Part shown: positions 52,707 through 60,379 of the stretch, in pieces | How the letters are laid out: every line of letters starts with the position of its first letter | Numbering within the stretch: position 1 is the first letter of the stretch | Assembly (NCBI GenBank): GCA_903834515.1 | Contig: CAILJM010000036.1 | Coordinates: forward strand, 1-64,000 | Direction of reading: 5' to 3' | Source: an uncultured Actinomycetes bacterium | GTDB lineage: Bacteria > Actinomycetota > Actinomycetes > Nanopelagicales > Nanopelagicaceae | Length of the DNA stretch: 64,000 nt | Notes under the pieces: generated by a model | Database searches by the model: none | Told to the model about the DNA's origin: nothing | Seen by the model: only the letters and a program-made list of their open reading frames with translations | Position numbers and translations under genes: made by a program

Positions 52707-53657
52707 ATGGTCACTTCCGCAATTCTTCTTGTGGGCGGCATGGGTACCCGCATGCAACCATTGACATATGCAACTCCAAAACCGATGTTGCCACTTCTTG
52801 GACGGCCAATCACCGAACATCAGATCATGAAGGCAAAGGCAGCCGGTATCACGGAAATTGTTTTAGCTACCTCATACCTATCCGATATCTTCACACCGAA
52901 TTTCGGTAATGGTGAGAAGTTTGGAATCAAAATCTCGTATGCAGTCGAGAAATCAGCGCTCGGTACTGGTGGGGCGATACGCAATGCTGCAGAACTTTTA
53001 ACGAACGATGGCCCAGTGATGATATTTAATGGTGATGTTTTGAGTAGACATTCACTCGAGTCACAAATCGCCTTTCACGAGGCACATGATGCCGATGTAA
53101 CCCTATATCTCACTGAGGTGGAGGATGCTCGAGCATTTGGAGTTGTTGAGCTTGATGGTGATCGCATCACTTCTTTCAATGAAAAAATGGAGACCCCTCC
53201 GACAAATATTATTAATGCCGGGTGCTACATATTTAATCGCTCAGTGATTGATGCGATCCCCACTGAAACCATAGTGAGCGTAGAACGCGAAACCTTTCCC
53301 GCCCTACTTGCACAAAAGTCGAAGCTCGTAGGATTTGTTGATTCGAATTATTGGCTGGATATTGGCAACCCAGGGGCGCTGCTGCGAGCAACTCGAGATT
53401 TGATCGAAGAGACCGGCTACTCCATGATGCAAGGGAAGGGTTCGCAGATCGATCCTTCTGCTGTGGTCGATCTAGGAAGCTACATTGGGCAGGGCGCGAG
53501 GATCGCAGCAGGGGCGAAGATCCATCAGTGTGTAATCGGGGACGGGGCAGTAATTGAGCGCGATGCCGATTTAACGCGAACATTTGTCGCTGCGGGCCAT
53601 CATGTGGCTGAAAAAACAGTTGCAACGGACGAATTCTTCGGATTTTCATCACTTTAA
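52707..53657 (+). CDS. Sugar-1-phosphate nucleotidyltransferase (mannose-1-phosphate guanylyltransferase type)
   Basis: 316 residues. Nucleotide loop: ILLVGGMGTRMQPLTYATPK. Metal Asp: MIFNGDVLSRH. Product loop: EKSALGTGGAIRNAAEL. A left-handed beta-helix of hexapeptide repeats closes the C-terminus (IDPSAVVDLGSYIGQGARIA). It makes GDP-mannose or a related sugar nucleotide. Gene order with whiB and manB, as around Rv3264c-Rv3257c, supports mannose; it would use the mannose-1-phosphate made by the mutase at 58.9 kb. Confidence 0.87.
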   Translation: MVTSAILLVGGMGTRMQPLTYATPKPMLPLLGRPITEHQIMKAKAAGITEIVLATSYLSDIFTPNFGNGEKFGIKISYAVEKSALGTGGAIRNAAELLTNDGPVMIFNGDVLSRHSLESQIAFHEAHDADVTLYLTEVEDARAFGVVELDGDRITSFNEKMETPPTNIINAGCYIFNRSVIDAIPTETIVSVERETFPALLAQKSKLVGFVDSNYWLDIGNPGALLRATRDLIEETGYSMMQGKGSQIDPSAVVDLGSYIGQGARIAAGAKIHQCVIGDGAVIERDADLTRTFVAAGHHVAEKTVATDEFFGFSSL

Positions 53658-53676
53658 GGGGTTTTCTCCCCGTTTT
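53658..53676 (+). terminator. Short GC hairpin after the nucleotidyltransferase gene
   Basis: GGGG (53658-53661), TTTTCT, CCCC (53668-53671), then GTTTT. Arms are only 4 bp but all G-C and a T-run follows, so it could act as a weak intrinsic terminator and separate this gene from whiB. Confidence 0.45.
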
Positions 53677-53690
53677 ATGCTCTCTCTGGC

Positions 53691-53720
53691 TTGACTCGGG
53701 AGGGGTTACACGCGTGTAAT
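53691..53720 (+). promoter_or_regulatory. whiB promoter with palindromic operator
   Basis: TTGACT (53691-53696) and TGTAAT (53715-53720) are 18 bases apart, the best -35/-10 pair in the window. TTACACGCGTGTAA (53706-53719), a perfect 14-base palindrome, covers the spacer end and the -10. Outer arms GGGAG and CTCCC extend the symmetry. A dimeric regulator here would control whiB access; whiB genes are often tightly controlled. The regulator is not known. Confidence 0.7.
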
Positions 53721-53783
53721 TCTCCCTAGATGCCCTACTTTCCCACACCAAGCGGGGCGCCAAAAGATCTAGGAGCTTTACAT

Positions 53784-54059
53784 ATGTCAGACCGCCAGAA
53801 TGCAACAGTGACTAACCTGCCCGTCGCCGACAACTCCGTTGAACTCTCTTGGCAAGAGCGCGCATTGTGCGCTCAAACCGACCCAGAAGCTTTCTTCCCT
53901 GAAAAGGGTGGATCTACCCGCGAAGCAAAGCGCGTATGTCTTTCGTGCGATGTTCGCTCTGAATGCCTTGAATATGCCCTCGCCCATGATGAGCGTTTTG
54001 GTATCTGGGGTGGGTTATCCGAGCGCGAGCGTCGTCGCCTCAAGCGTCGCAGTGCCTAA
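53784..54059 (+). CDS. whiB: WhiB-family Fe-S transcription regulator (WhiB2/WhmD type)
   Basis: 91 residues. Cysteines 29, 52, 55 and 61 bind a [4Fe-4S] cluster, with the CLSC and later Cys in the family spacing. The GIWGG turn (73-77) and the basic tail RERRRLKRRSA follow. WhiB2/WhmD controls division and septation in mycobacteria; Streptomyces WhiB controls sporulation septation. ATG 53784 has Shine-Dalgarno AGGAG (53771-53775). An in-frame ATG at 53730 lies 9 nt after the -10 and would give an 18-residue longer, leaderless form. Same neighbours as Rv3260c. Confidence 0.93.
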   Translation: MSDRQNATVTNLPVADNSVELSWQERALCAQTDPEAFFPEKGGSTREAKRVCLSCDVRSECLEYALAHDERFGIWGGLSERERRRLKRRSA

Positions 54060-54090
54060 AGCGACATCGGTCGAATAGAAGAGCCGCGTA

Positions 54091-57000
54091 ATGGCGGATA
54101 AATTTTTTGTCACTGCAATATTGGTGACTCATGATGGTGCTACGTGGTTACCAGAAGTTATTGCAGCTATTGGTTCTCAGACACGTCCCATTGATCGACT
54201 TGTTGCAGTTGATACTGGATCGATTGATAGTTCACTTAAACTTTTAAAGTCAGCTGGAATCAGCACATTTCCTGAAGATCGAGAGATGGGCTACGGCGAT
54301 GCAATTGAGCATGCCCTAGCGCTTACACCGGCCGGTGGCGAAAATGAATGGATCTGGTTAATCCACGACGATTGTGCACCGGATCGCGATGCGCTCAGAT
54401 TAATGTTGGAAGCCGTCGATGAGAGACCACAGGTTGCTATCGTCGGACCTAAATTGCTTGGCTGGTATGACCGCGACAAAATTCTAGAAGTAGGAATTTC
54501 TATCGCAGGAAATGGTTCTCGTTGGACCGCCCTTGAACGCAATGAACATGACCAGGGTCAATACGACTCGATTACAGAGGTGATGTCGGTGAGCACCGCA
54601 GCGATGTTGGTGCGTCGAAGCGTCTTTGAAGAACTTGGTGGATTGGATATCAATCTCGCACTCTTTCGAGATGATGTTGATCTAGGTTGGCGCGCGCATG
54701 TTGCTGGATACACAGTGATCTGTGTGCCGCAAGCGATTACTTTTCATGCAGAAGCTTCAGCGAGTGAGCGCCGAGCAGTCGATGTCTCTGAAGCTTTCTT
54801 GCATCGCCCTCTTCTCTTGGACCGTCGAAATGCAGCATATGTATTACTCGTCAATTCATCGTGGTGGCTTTTGCCGTGGGTGGCGCTTCAACTCTTTGCA
54901 ACAAGCGCAATACGTGCCCTGATCAATTTGCTCGCAAAACTGCCTGGCTATGCTGGAGATGAGATCGCTGCGGTGGCACTGCTACTTGCCCACCCCGCCG
55001 AACTCTTTCAAGCCCGCAGGGCCCGTAAACGAAAGCGTTTGCTATCACCTCGCGTCGTCTCCCATTTCATTCCTTCTACGTGGAGCCAACTTCAACTCGC
55101 AGTTGAGAAGATGCGTTCCTCAATCGTTGCGGCAATCGTTCCAGAGCGCGAGAGTTCAGAAATCGTCGTTCCTTCATATTCCGACATAGGAACAATCGAT
55201 GAAAGCTTTGATGACGCTGAATATGTACCCGCGCAGAAACGCTCTTTCTGGCCAGCGCTCATAAAGAAGCAGCAATTTCTGATTGCCTTTGTCATCGCAG
55301 TTATATCTATCTTTGCATCGCGAAACCGATTCGGTTCACTCTCAGGAGGGGCGCTTGCGCTTTCTCCTTCATCTGGACTCGATCTTCTCAATCGTTATGC
55401 CGAATCGTGGCATCTCATAGGACTAGGTTCTGCGGCGCCAATGCCGCCGTGGGTTGCTCTTTTAGGTATCTCATCAATTCTTACTCTCGGTAATCTGCCA
55501 TTACTCATCACCCTCATCTTTCTCTTTGCGCCAGCAGTTTCCTATCTCACGATCTATCGCGTCTTACTTCGCCTCGGAGTAGAACGTACGTACGGATTGT
55601 TTGGCGCTGGCATCTACGTTGCTGCTCCTGTTCTGTGGAGTTCCATTAACCAAGGCCGAATTGGCACGCTCTTAGCCTTGCAACTTCTGCCAACCTTGCT
55701 CTCACTTAATCCATTTGCACGAGATCGAGAGAGTTCTACCTGGCGCCGCACTTTTTCAATAGCCCTGTTAGCCGGCGTGATCGGATCATTCTCACCGATT
55801 CTCTTAGCGGCATGGGTGGTTATCCAAGGCCTCCTATTAATGCGAGCGCTCTTTGAAGAGCGCCATCGTTTTAAGGATTTGGGTTGGGCAAGATTTATCT
55901 TTTCAGAACACTTGGATGGAGTGAAACGTAGGTTTACTCTCTTCGTGACGCCTTGGTTACTCACCTTCCCTTGGTCCGCAACTCTTCTTATTCACCCAAC
56001 ACAAATTTTTCTTGAGCCAGGCGTTCCGGTCACTTCCGGCACTCGAGCTGATATTGCCCTCTTTAACCCGGGTGGGGTTTCAGCGCCGCCGTTATGGATT
56101 ATTTCGCCATTCGTGATCCTCTTTATTATCTCGATCTTGGTATCAAAGCTTCGAACCACGGCAGTCTGCGCAAGTGCTCTGATCGGCGGGGCGATCTTGA
56201 TCGGCGAGCTTACGATTCCAGGCCACGGCAGTACCTCACAGGTGTGGAGCGGTCCACTCATCGCAGCAGCAATGGGAACCTTGCTCGCCCCCACATTAAT
56301 CTTCGCCCAAAGACACCTTCCGACTCTGCCAGCTCGAAGATTTGGCTGGCGCCATATCGGCTGGGCTGGTGTGGCGATTGTTCTACTCTTCAACTTCGTA
56401 GCAATGCCGTTATGGGCGGTAACAGGTGGATCGAATTCACTCGTGAGCGCTCAACATATTTCTCACGTCCCGGCCTTTGTCAGCGCCCTTGAACAAACTC
56501 CAGCACATCCAAAGACGTTGGTGATGCGCTCGAGTGGTCTACAAACAACGTACTTCGTCACTCGCGGATCTGATATTTATTTGGGTGATGCAGATGTTGT
56601 TATTGCAATTCCAGATCAAATCGGGCTAGCCATGGATGAGCTTGTCAGTGGAAGTGGTCTCACCAGCGCAAAGACATTGGGCTTGTATGGAATTCAATAC
56701 CTCTTCTTAGAAAATCCCGCTCCAGCTAATTTAATTCGTGCGGTAGATGGCAGCGGTGGATTTACGCGCATGTCTGCGACAACGAGCGGCATTGTGTGGC
56801 GTATAACTGGAAGTAATCCACGGGTTCTCTTTATCGATCAACGCGGCGCTCGAACTCCCATTGATTCAAGTGATGTCGGGGCAAATTCAAAGGTAAATTC
56901 TGCGGGAGTTATACAACTTGCAGAGAAGTACGACTCCGGTTGGCGTTTACTGCTCGACGGCCACCCCATTCCTTTGCAACGCTCCGCGAATGGAGCACCG

Positions 57001-57162
57001 ATTTTTGTGATCCCTCAAGCTGGCGAAATCTCGCTCTCACATGATGGCACGCTTCGTAGAGCGCTGCTCTCCGTTGAAATGATCACATTAATTCTCACAG
57101 TAGTCATGGCATTACCCGCGGGCCGTCGGCGTCGAGAACTCACTGAAGCCGAGGTAGCATGA
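54091..57162 (+). CDS. Very large membrane glycosyltransferase (GT2 N-domain)
   Basis: 1023 residues. A GT2 domain fills about residues 1-225: TAILVTHDGATWLPEVIAAI, IWLIHDDCAPDRDAL (Asp pair) and LFRDDVDLGWRAHVAGYTV. About 12-14 hydrophobic segments run from 250 to 790, with a cytoplasmic or loop basic region near 300-350 (ARRARKRKRLL). A likely extracellular domain of about 200 residues and a last helix near 990-1005 close it. Such three-part proteins are conserved next to whiB and DUF3499 in actinobacteria. It is translationally coupled to the DUF5719-like gene (ATGATGA). Its sugar and acceptor are unknown; cell-envelope polysaccharide is likely. Confidence 0.85.
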   Translation: MADKFFVTAILVTHDGATWLPEVIAAIGSQTRPIDRLVAVDTGSIDSSLKLLKSAGISTFPEDREMGYGDAIEHALALTPAGGENEWIWLIHDDCAPDRDALRLMLEAVDERPQVAIVGPKLLGWYDRDKILEVGISIAGNGSRWTALERNEHDQGQYDSITEVMSVSTAAMLVRRSVFEELGGLDINLALFRDDVDLGWRAHVAGYTVICVPQAITFHAEASASERRAVDVSEAFLHRPLLLDRRNAAYVLLVNSSWWLLPWVALQLFATSAIRALINLLAKLPGYAGDEIAAVALLLAHPAELFQARRARKRKRLLSPRVVSHFIPSTWSQLQLAVEKMRSSIVAAIVPERESSEIVVPSYSDIGTIDESFDDAEYVPAQKRSFWPALIKKQQFLIAFVIAVISIFASRNRFGSLSGGALALSPSSGLDLLNRYAESWHLIGLGSAAPMPPWVALLGISSILTLGNLPLLITLIFLFAPAVSYLTIYRVLLRLGVERTYGLFGAGIYVAAPVLWSSINQGRIGTLLALQLLPTLLSLNPFARDRESSTWRRTFSIALLAGVIGSFSPILLAAWVVIQGLLLMRALFEERHRFKDLGWARFIFSEHLDGVKRRFTLFVTPWLLTFPWSATLLIHPTQIFLEPGVPVTSGTRADIALFNPGGVSAPPLWIISPFVILFIISILVSKLRTTAVCASALIGGAILIGELTIPGHGSTSQVWSGPLIAAAMGTLLAPTLIFAQRHLPTLPARRFGWRHIGWAGVAIVLLFNFVAMPLWAVTGGSNSLVSAQHISHVPAFVSALEQTPAHPKTLVMRSSGLQTTYFVTRGSDIYLGDADVVIAIPDQIGLAMDELVSGSGLTSAKTLGLYGIQYLFLENPAPANLIRAVDGSGGFTRMSATTSGIVWRITGSNPRVLFIDQRGARTPIDSSDVGANSKVNSAGVIQLAEKYDSGWRLLLDGHPIPLQRSANGAPIFVIPQAGEISLSHDGTLRRALLSVEMITLILTVVMALPAGRRRRELTEAEVA

Positions 57163-58478
57163 TGAAGGTTCCGCTATTGAGAAAGTTTGATCTTCGAATT
57201 CTTGTCACGATTTTGATTCTGCTCATTAGCCTTGGCTTCTCTTATCTCCTGCCTGTTGCGCAAAAGACTCGCGAAGTTCAACGCAATTACCCAGCTCAAG
57301 CTTGTCCAGCGCTCTCGACCGCAGGAAGTAACTTTGCTTATCTACCTGCATCGAAACTTGGCGTTCGAGGTATAGACGGAAAGAGCACAAAGTTCGCAAT
57401 CACCTCTCGAACCGTCGTCTCGTTGGGGAGCAGCGCACTTCTTATCGATAGCAATCCAGGAGCCTCACTTACATATTCGACCTCACCAGCTTCTGGAATC
57501 GCCGCGACAATCTGCTCATCTGGTATCCCTGATCAATGGTTTGTGGGTGGCTCTGGCGGCCTCACAAGCAAGGGTGTGATTGACCTCGTGAATTCTGGTC
57601 TCAGTGATTCAATAGTTGATCTCCACCCCTTCACCTCAAAGGGTGAATTACGCGTGATACCGGTCAAGGTGAGAGCGAATTCTTCTGCAACGGTTCGACT
57701 TGATGCCTTGGCTCCTGGTGATGATGCAATGGCCGTCCATGTGGTGACAAGAACTGGACGTGTCTCTACCTTCGTGCTGGATCAACGTGCCAAAGGTTTG
57801 AGCAAACTTGGTATGGACTATGTAAAACCTAGCGATTCGCCTCGCACTCAACTCTTCTTGACTGGCATCTATCCTCACAACGGCAATAAGAGCAGTGTTC
57901 AAAATACGCTAAGACTTCTCGCCCCTGGCTCTCTCGATGCCACGATCCATGTACAAGTGATATCAGGGGATGGCTCCTTTGTCCCGGTTGGGTTTGATGG
58001 CATGACGCTCAAGCACGGGGTGGTCTCGAATATCCCGCTCACGAATCTCACAACGACAACAGCATTTGGCCTGCAAATCGATTCTGATCAACCCATCTTG
58101 GCAGGCGCACTCACCACCATAGGTTCAAAGGACTTTGCCTGGTCTGCGCCAGTATCTGAGTTCGAGAGCACCTCGATGAATTTTGGCGGAAATACGCCGC
58201 TCATCACATTTATCGGGAGCAAGATTTCAGTAAATATTTCGGGTTTGTACTCAAACGGCAGGCGCTTCTCACAACGCATCTCTGGATCAGACATTGCATT
58301 CTGGGCACCAAAATTAGGCGTCAATGCGGTTCACTTCACAGTAAGAGCCCACTCAGGGATTTACGCGGGTGCTCTTATTACTTTGAGTGGCGGATTGACC
58401 TATTTCCCTATCGCCCCTGGTGCATCCATCGAAAACACGGCCCTGCCGTTCAACGATGTTCACACTCTGACCCACTAG
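57159..58478 (+). CDS. Secreted or membrane-anchored DUF5719-like protein
   Basis: 439 residues. One N-terminal helix (about residues 13-32), then a large beta-rich extracellular part with many Ser/Gly/Thr. VDLHPFTSKGELRVIPVKVR-type repeats and GLQIDSDQPILAGALTTIG fit the actinobacterial DUF5719 family found beside the giant glycosyltransferase. No catalytic motif is seen. The start overlaps the stop of the glycosyltransferase gene, so the two products probably work together at the envelope. Confidence 0.75.
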   Translation: MMKVPLLRKFDLRILVTILILLISLGFSYLLPVAQKTREVQRNYPAQACPALSTAGSNFAYLPASKLGVRGIDGKSTKFAITSRTVVSLGSSALLIDSNPGASLTYSTSPASGIAATICSSGIPDQWFVGGSGGLTSKGVIDLVNSGLSDSIVDLHPFTSKGELRVIPVKVRANSSATVRLDALAPGDDAMAVHVVTRTGRVSTFVLDQRAKGLSKLGMDYVKPSDSPRTQLFLTGIYPHNGNKSSVQNTLRLLAPGSLDATIHVQVISGDGSFVPVGFDGMTLKHGVVSNIPLTNLTTTTAFGLQIDSDQPILAGALTTIGSKDFAWSAPVSEFESTSMNFGGNTPLITFIGSKISVNISGLYSNGRRFSQRISGSDIAFWAPKLGVNAVHFTVRAHSGIYAGALITLSGGLTYFPIAPGASIENTALPFNDVHTLTH

Positions 58479-58488
58479 ATTTCAAACC

Positions 58489-58869
58489 ATGAGAAGCAGC
58501 CAACCAGTCCGTCGCGGGGGTCGCGGCTGCTCACGTGCAAGTTGCCGTAAGCCGGCTACTCGTACGCTCACCTATGTTTACTCTGACTCAACGGCAATCC
58601 TTGGTGCGCTCTCGACCTTTGCAGAGCCACATGCTTACGATCTCTGTAATGAACATGCCGAAAGATTGACACTCCCCAATGGTTGGACTGTCATTAAGGC
58701 TGATGAGACGGATGGCGAAGTTGGACCGAACTCAGATGACATCATGGCGATTGCAGATGCTGTACGAGAGATGGGAAATCAGCAGATTTCGATTCCGGTA
58801 GCCCCCGAAGCGGCGAATACTCAAGAGATAGGCCGCCGCGGTCACCTACGCGCACTTCCTTCGCGTTAG
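58489..58869 (+). CDS. DUF3499 family protein (zinc-ribbon-like)
   Basis: 126 residues. GRGCSRASCRKPATRTLTYVYSD and YDLCNEHAERLTLPNGW give four Cys/His positions (CxxxxC...CxxH) that look like a zinc site, as in DUF3499 (Rv3258c). The C-terminal half is low-complexity and acidic, ending in basic residues. Function unknown. TAGATT (58476-58481) lies 7 nt before the ATG and includes the TAG stop of the upstream gene: a hidden leaderless promoter is possible. Confidence 0.88.
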   Translation: MRSSQPVRRGGRGCSRASCRKPATRTLTYVYSDSTAILGALSTFAEPHAYDLCNEHAERLTLPNGWTVIKADETDGEVGPNSDDIMAIADAVREMGNQQISIPVAPEAANTQEIGRRGHLRALPSR

Positions 58870-58893
58870 ATTAAGAGACGCTAGATTAGGCCT

Positions 58894-60261
58894 ATGTTCA
58901 CAGCTGCCGAGCTCGATCAGATCATCAAGGCATATGACATTCGTGGCTTGGTTGATGGCCAAGTAACCCCAGAGTTCGCATTCTCACTTGGTTGCGCCTA
59001 TGCAAAATTTCTTGAAGAAGAGCGTGAGCCTTCTACCGTCGTCGTTGGCGAAGATATGCGACCAAGTTCGCCGTTGCTCGCTACCGCCTTTGCGGATGGG
59101 GTAACCTCTCAAGGCTTTGATGTTATTCGAATTGGATTAGCCTCAACTGACATGCTCTATTTCGCCGCTGGAAAATTAAACCTTCCCGGTGCGATGTTCA
59201 CTGCAAGTCATAATCCGGCGGAATATAACGGCATTAAATTATGTAAGAGTGGCGCGCGTCCCATTGGAAAAGAGTCGGGTCTATTAAGAATCCGCGATTT
59301 GATTCTCACAGGCGTCCCTATGGCACTTCGCTCACCTGGCATCTCGCACGAGCAACCAATGCTAGATGATTATGTAAATTTCCTCCTTTCTCTCTTTGAT
59401 TCACATGCAACGGCATCTGCCCGAAAGCTCAAAGTAGTTATCGATGCCGGAAATGGCATGGCGGGCTTTACCGCTCCAGCCGTTATGTCGCGTCTCAATG
59501 TTGATCTAACTCCGATGTATTTTGAACTCGATGGGTCATTTCCCAATCATGAAGCAAATCCAATTGAAGCGAGCAACCTCATCGATTTGCAGAAGAAGGT
59601 TCGTGAGGTTGGTGCAGATATTGGACTCGCCTTTGACGGAGATGCCGATCGCTGCTTCTTAGTTGATGAAAATGGCGATCTCGTGAATCCATCGACCTTG
59701 ACCGCCCTTATCGCTGTTCGCGAATTAAAGCGTCAGCCTGGTTCGACCATTATTTATAATCTCATCAGCTCCAAGGCTGTTGCAGAGATAGTTGAGGAGA
59801 ATGGCGGTACCGCAGTTCGCTCTCGAGTAGGTCACTCGTACATCAAGAAGTTGATGGCCGATACTGGCGCCATCTTTGGAGGCGAGCACTCTGGCCACTT
59901 CTACTTTGGGAATTTCTGGCGGGCTGATTCAGGCATGTTGGCGGCCCTGTTCGCACTTTCGGAGTTAGCTTCAAGCCAGGTCCCCCTTTCCCAACTTTTG
60001 GCACCGTACAACCGCTATATCTCCAGCGGTGAGATAAATACTCAGGTTGCCAATACCGCCGAGGCGCTCGAATTTATCAAGGCAAGCTTTGCGCGGGACT
60101 ATCCGGTGGATGACCTCGATGGCTATACCGTGACTGGACCAGATTGGTGGTTCAACGTTCGAGGCTCAAATACCGAGCCGCTGCTACGACTTAATGTTGA
60201 AGCCCACAGCGCCGAGCAGATGGAGCGAGTTAAGGATCAAGTCCTCGCCCTCATCAGGTAA
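58894..60261 (+). CDS. manB: Phosphomannomutase/phosphoglucomutase
   Basis: 455 residues. Active serine loop: AMFTASHNPAEYNGIKLCKS (about residue 105). Metal loop: LAFDGDADRCFLVDENG. Sugar loop: FGGEHSGHFYF. Phosphate loop: VRGSNTEPLLRLNVEA near the end. Makes mannose-1-phosphate for GDP-mannose, feeding the nucleotidyltransferase at 52.7 kb. A second, more distant mutase is at 24.3-25.9 kb. TAGATT (58882-58887) lies 6 nt before the ATG. Confidence 0.93.
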   Translation: MFTAAELDQIIKAYDIRGLVDGQVTPEFAFSLGCAYAKFLEEEREPSTVVVGEDMRPSSPLLATAFADGVTSQGFDVIRIGLASTDMLYFAAGKLNLPGAMFTASHNPAEYNGIKLCKSGARPIGKESGLLRIRDLILTGVPMALRSPGISHEQPMLDDYVNFLLSLFDSHATASARKLKVVIDAGNGMAGFTAPAVMSRLNVDLTPMYFELDGSFPNHEANPIEASNLIDLQKKVREVGADIGLAFDGDADRCFLVDENGDLVNPSTLTALIAVRELKRQPGSTIIYNLISSKAVAEIVEENGGTAVRSRVGHSYIKKLMADTGAIFGGEHSGHFYFGNFWRADSGMLAALFALSELASSQVPLSQLLAPYNRYISSGEINTQVANTAEALEFIKASFARDYPVDDLDGYTVTGPDWWFNVRGSNTEPLLRLNVEAHSAEQMERVKDQVLALIR

Positions 60262-60276
60262 TCTTTGCCTTATCTA

Positions 60277-60288
60277 GTGAGGCCTCAC
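60277..60288. repeat. 12-bp perfect palindrome GTGAGGCCTCAC
   Basis: Lies 16 bases after the manB stop, in the 118-base gap before ahcY. With no loop it is better as a DNA site than as an RNA hairpin, though a modest stem with a later T-run (60300-60303) could end transcription. The rest of the gap has a TTGACG at 60302 without a good -10 partner. I find no S-adenosylhomocysteine riboswitch pattern. Confidence 0.35.
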
Positions 60289-60379
60289 GAAGAAGTCTAT
60301 TTTGACGCTAAAAATTATCTATGTGGCTACACCGATTAAGTAGCGCATACGTTGTAACGAATCAATGAGGAGCACAGCC

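Noticed and set aside
53233-53805. 190-codon open frame on the minus strand
   Set aside because: Covers the end of the nucleotidyltransferase gene and the whiB promoter; low-complexity composition, no recognisable domain.
60262-60379. S-adenosylhomocysteine riboswitch before ahcY
   Set aside because: I could not fold the expected pseudoknot pattern; only a 12-bp palindrome and a Shine-Dalgarno are evident.
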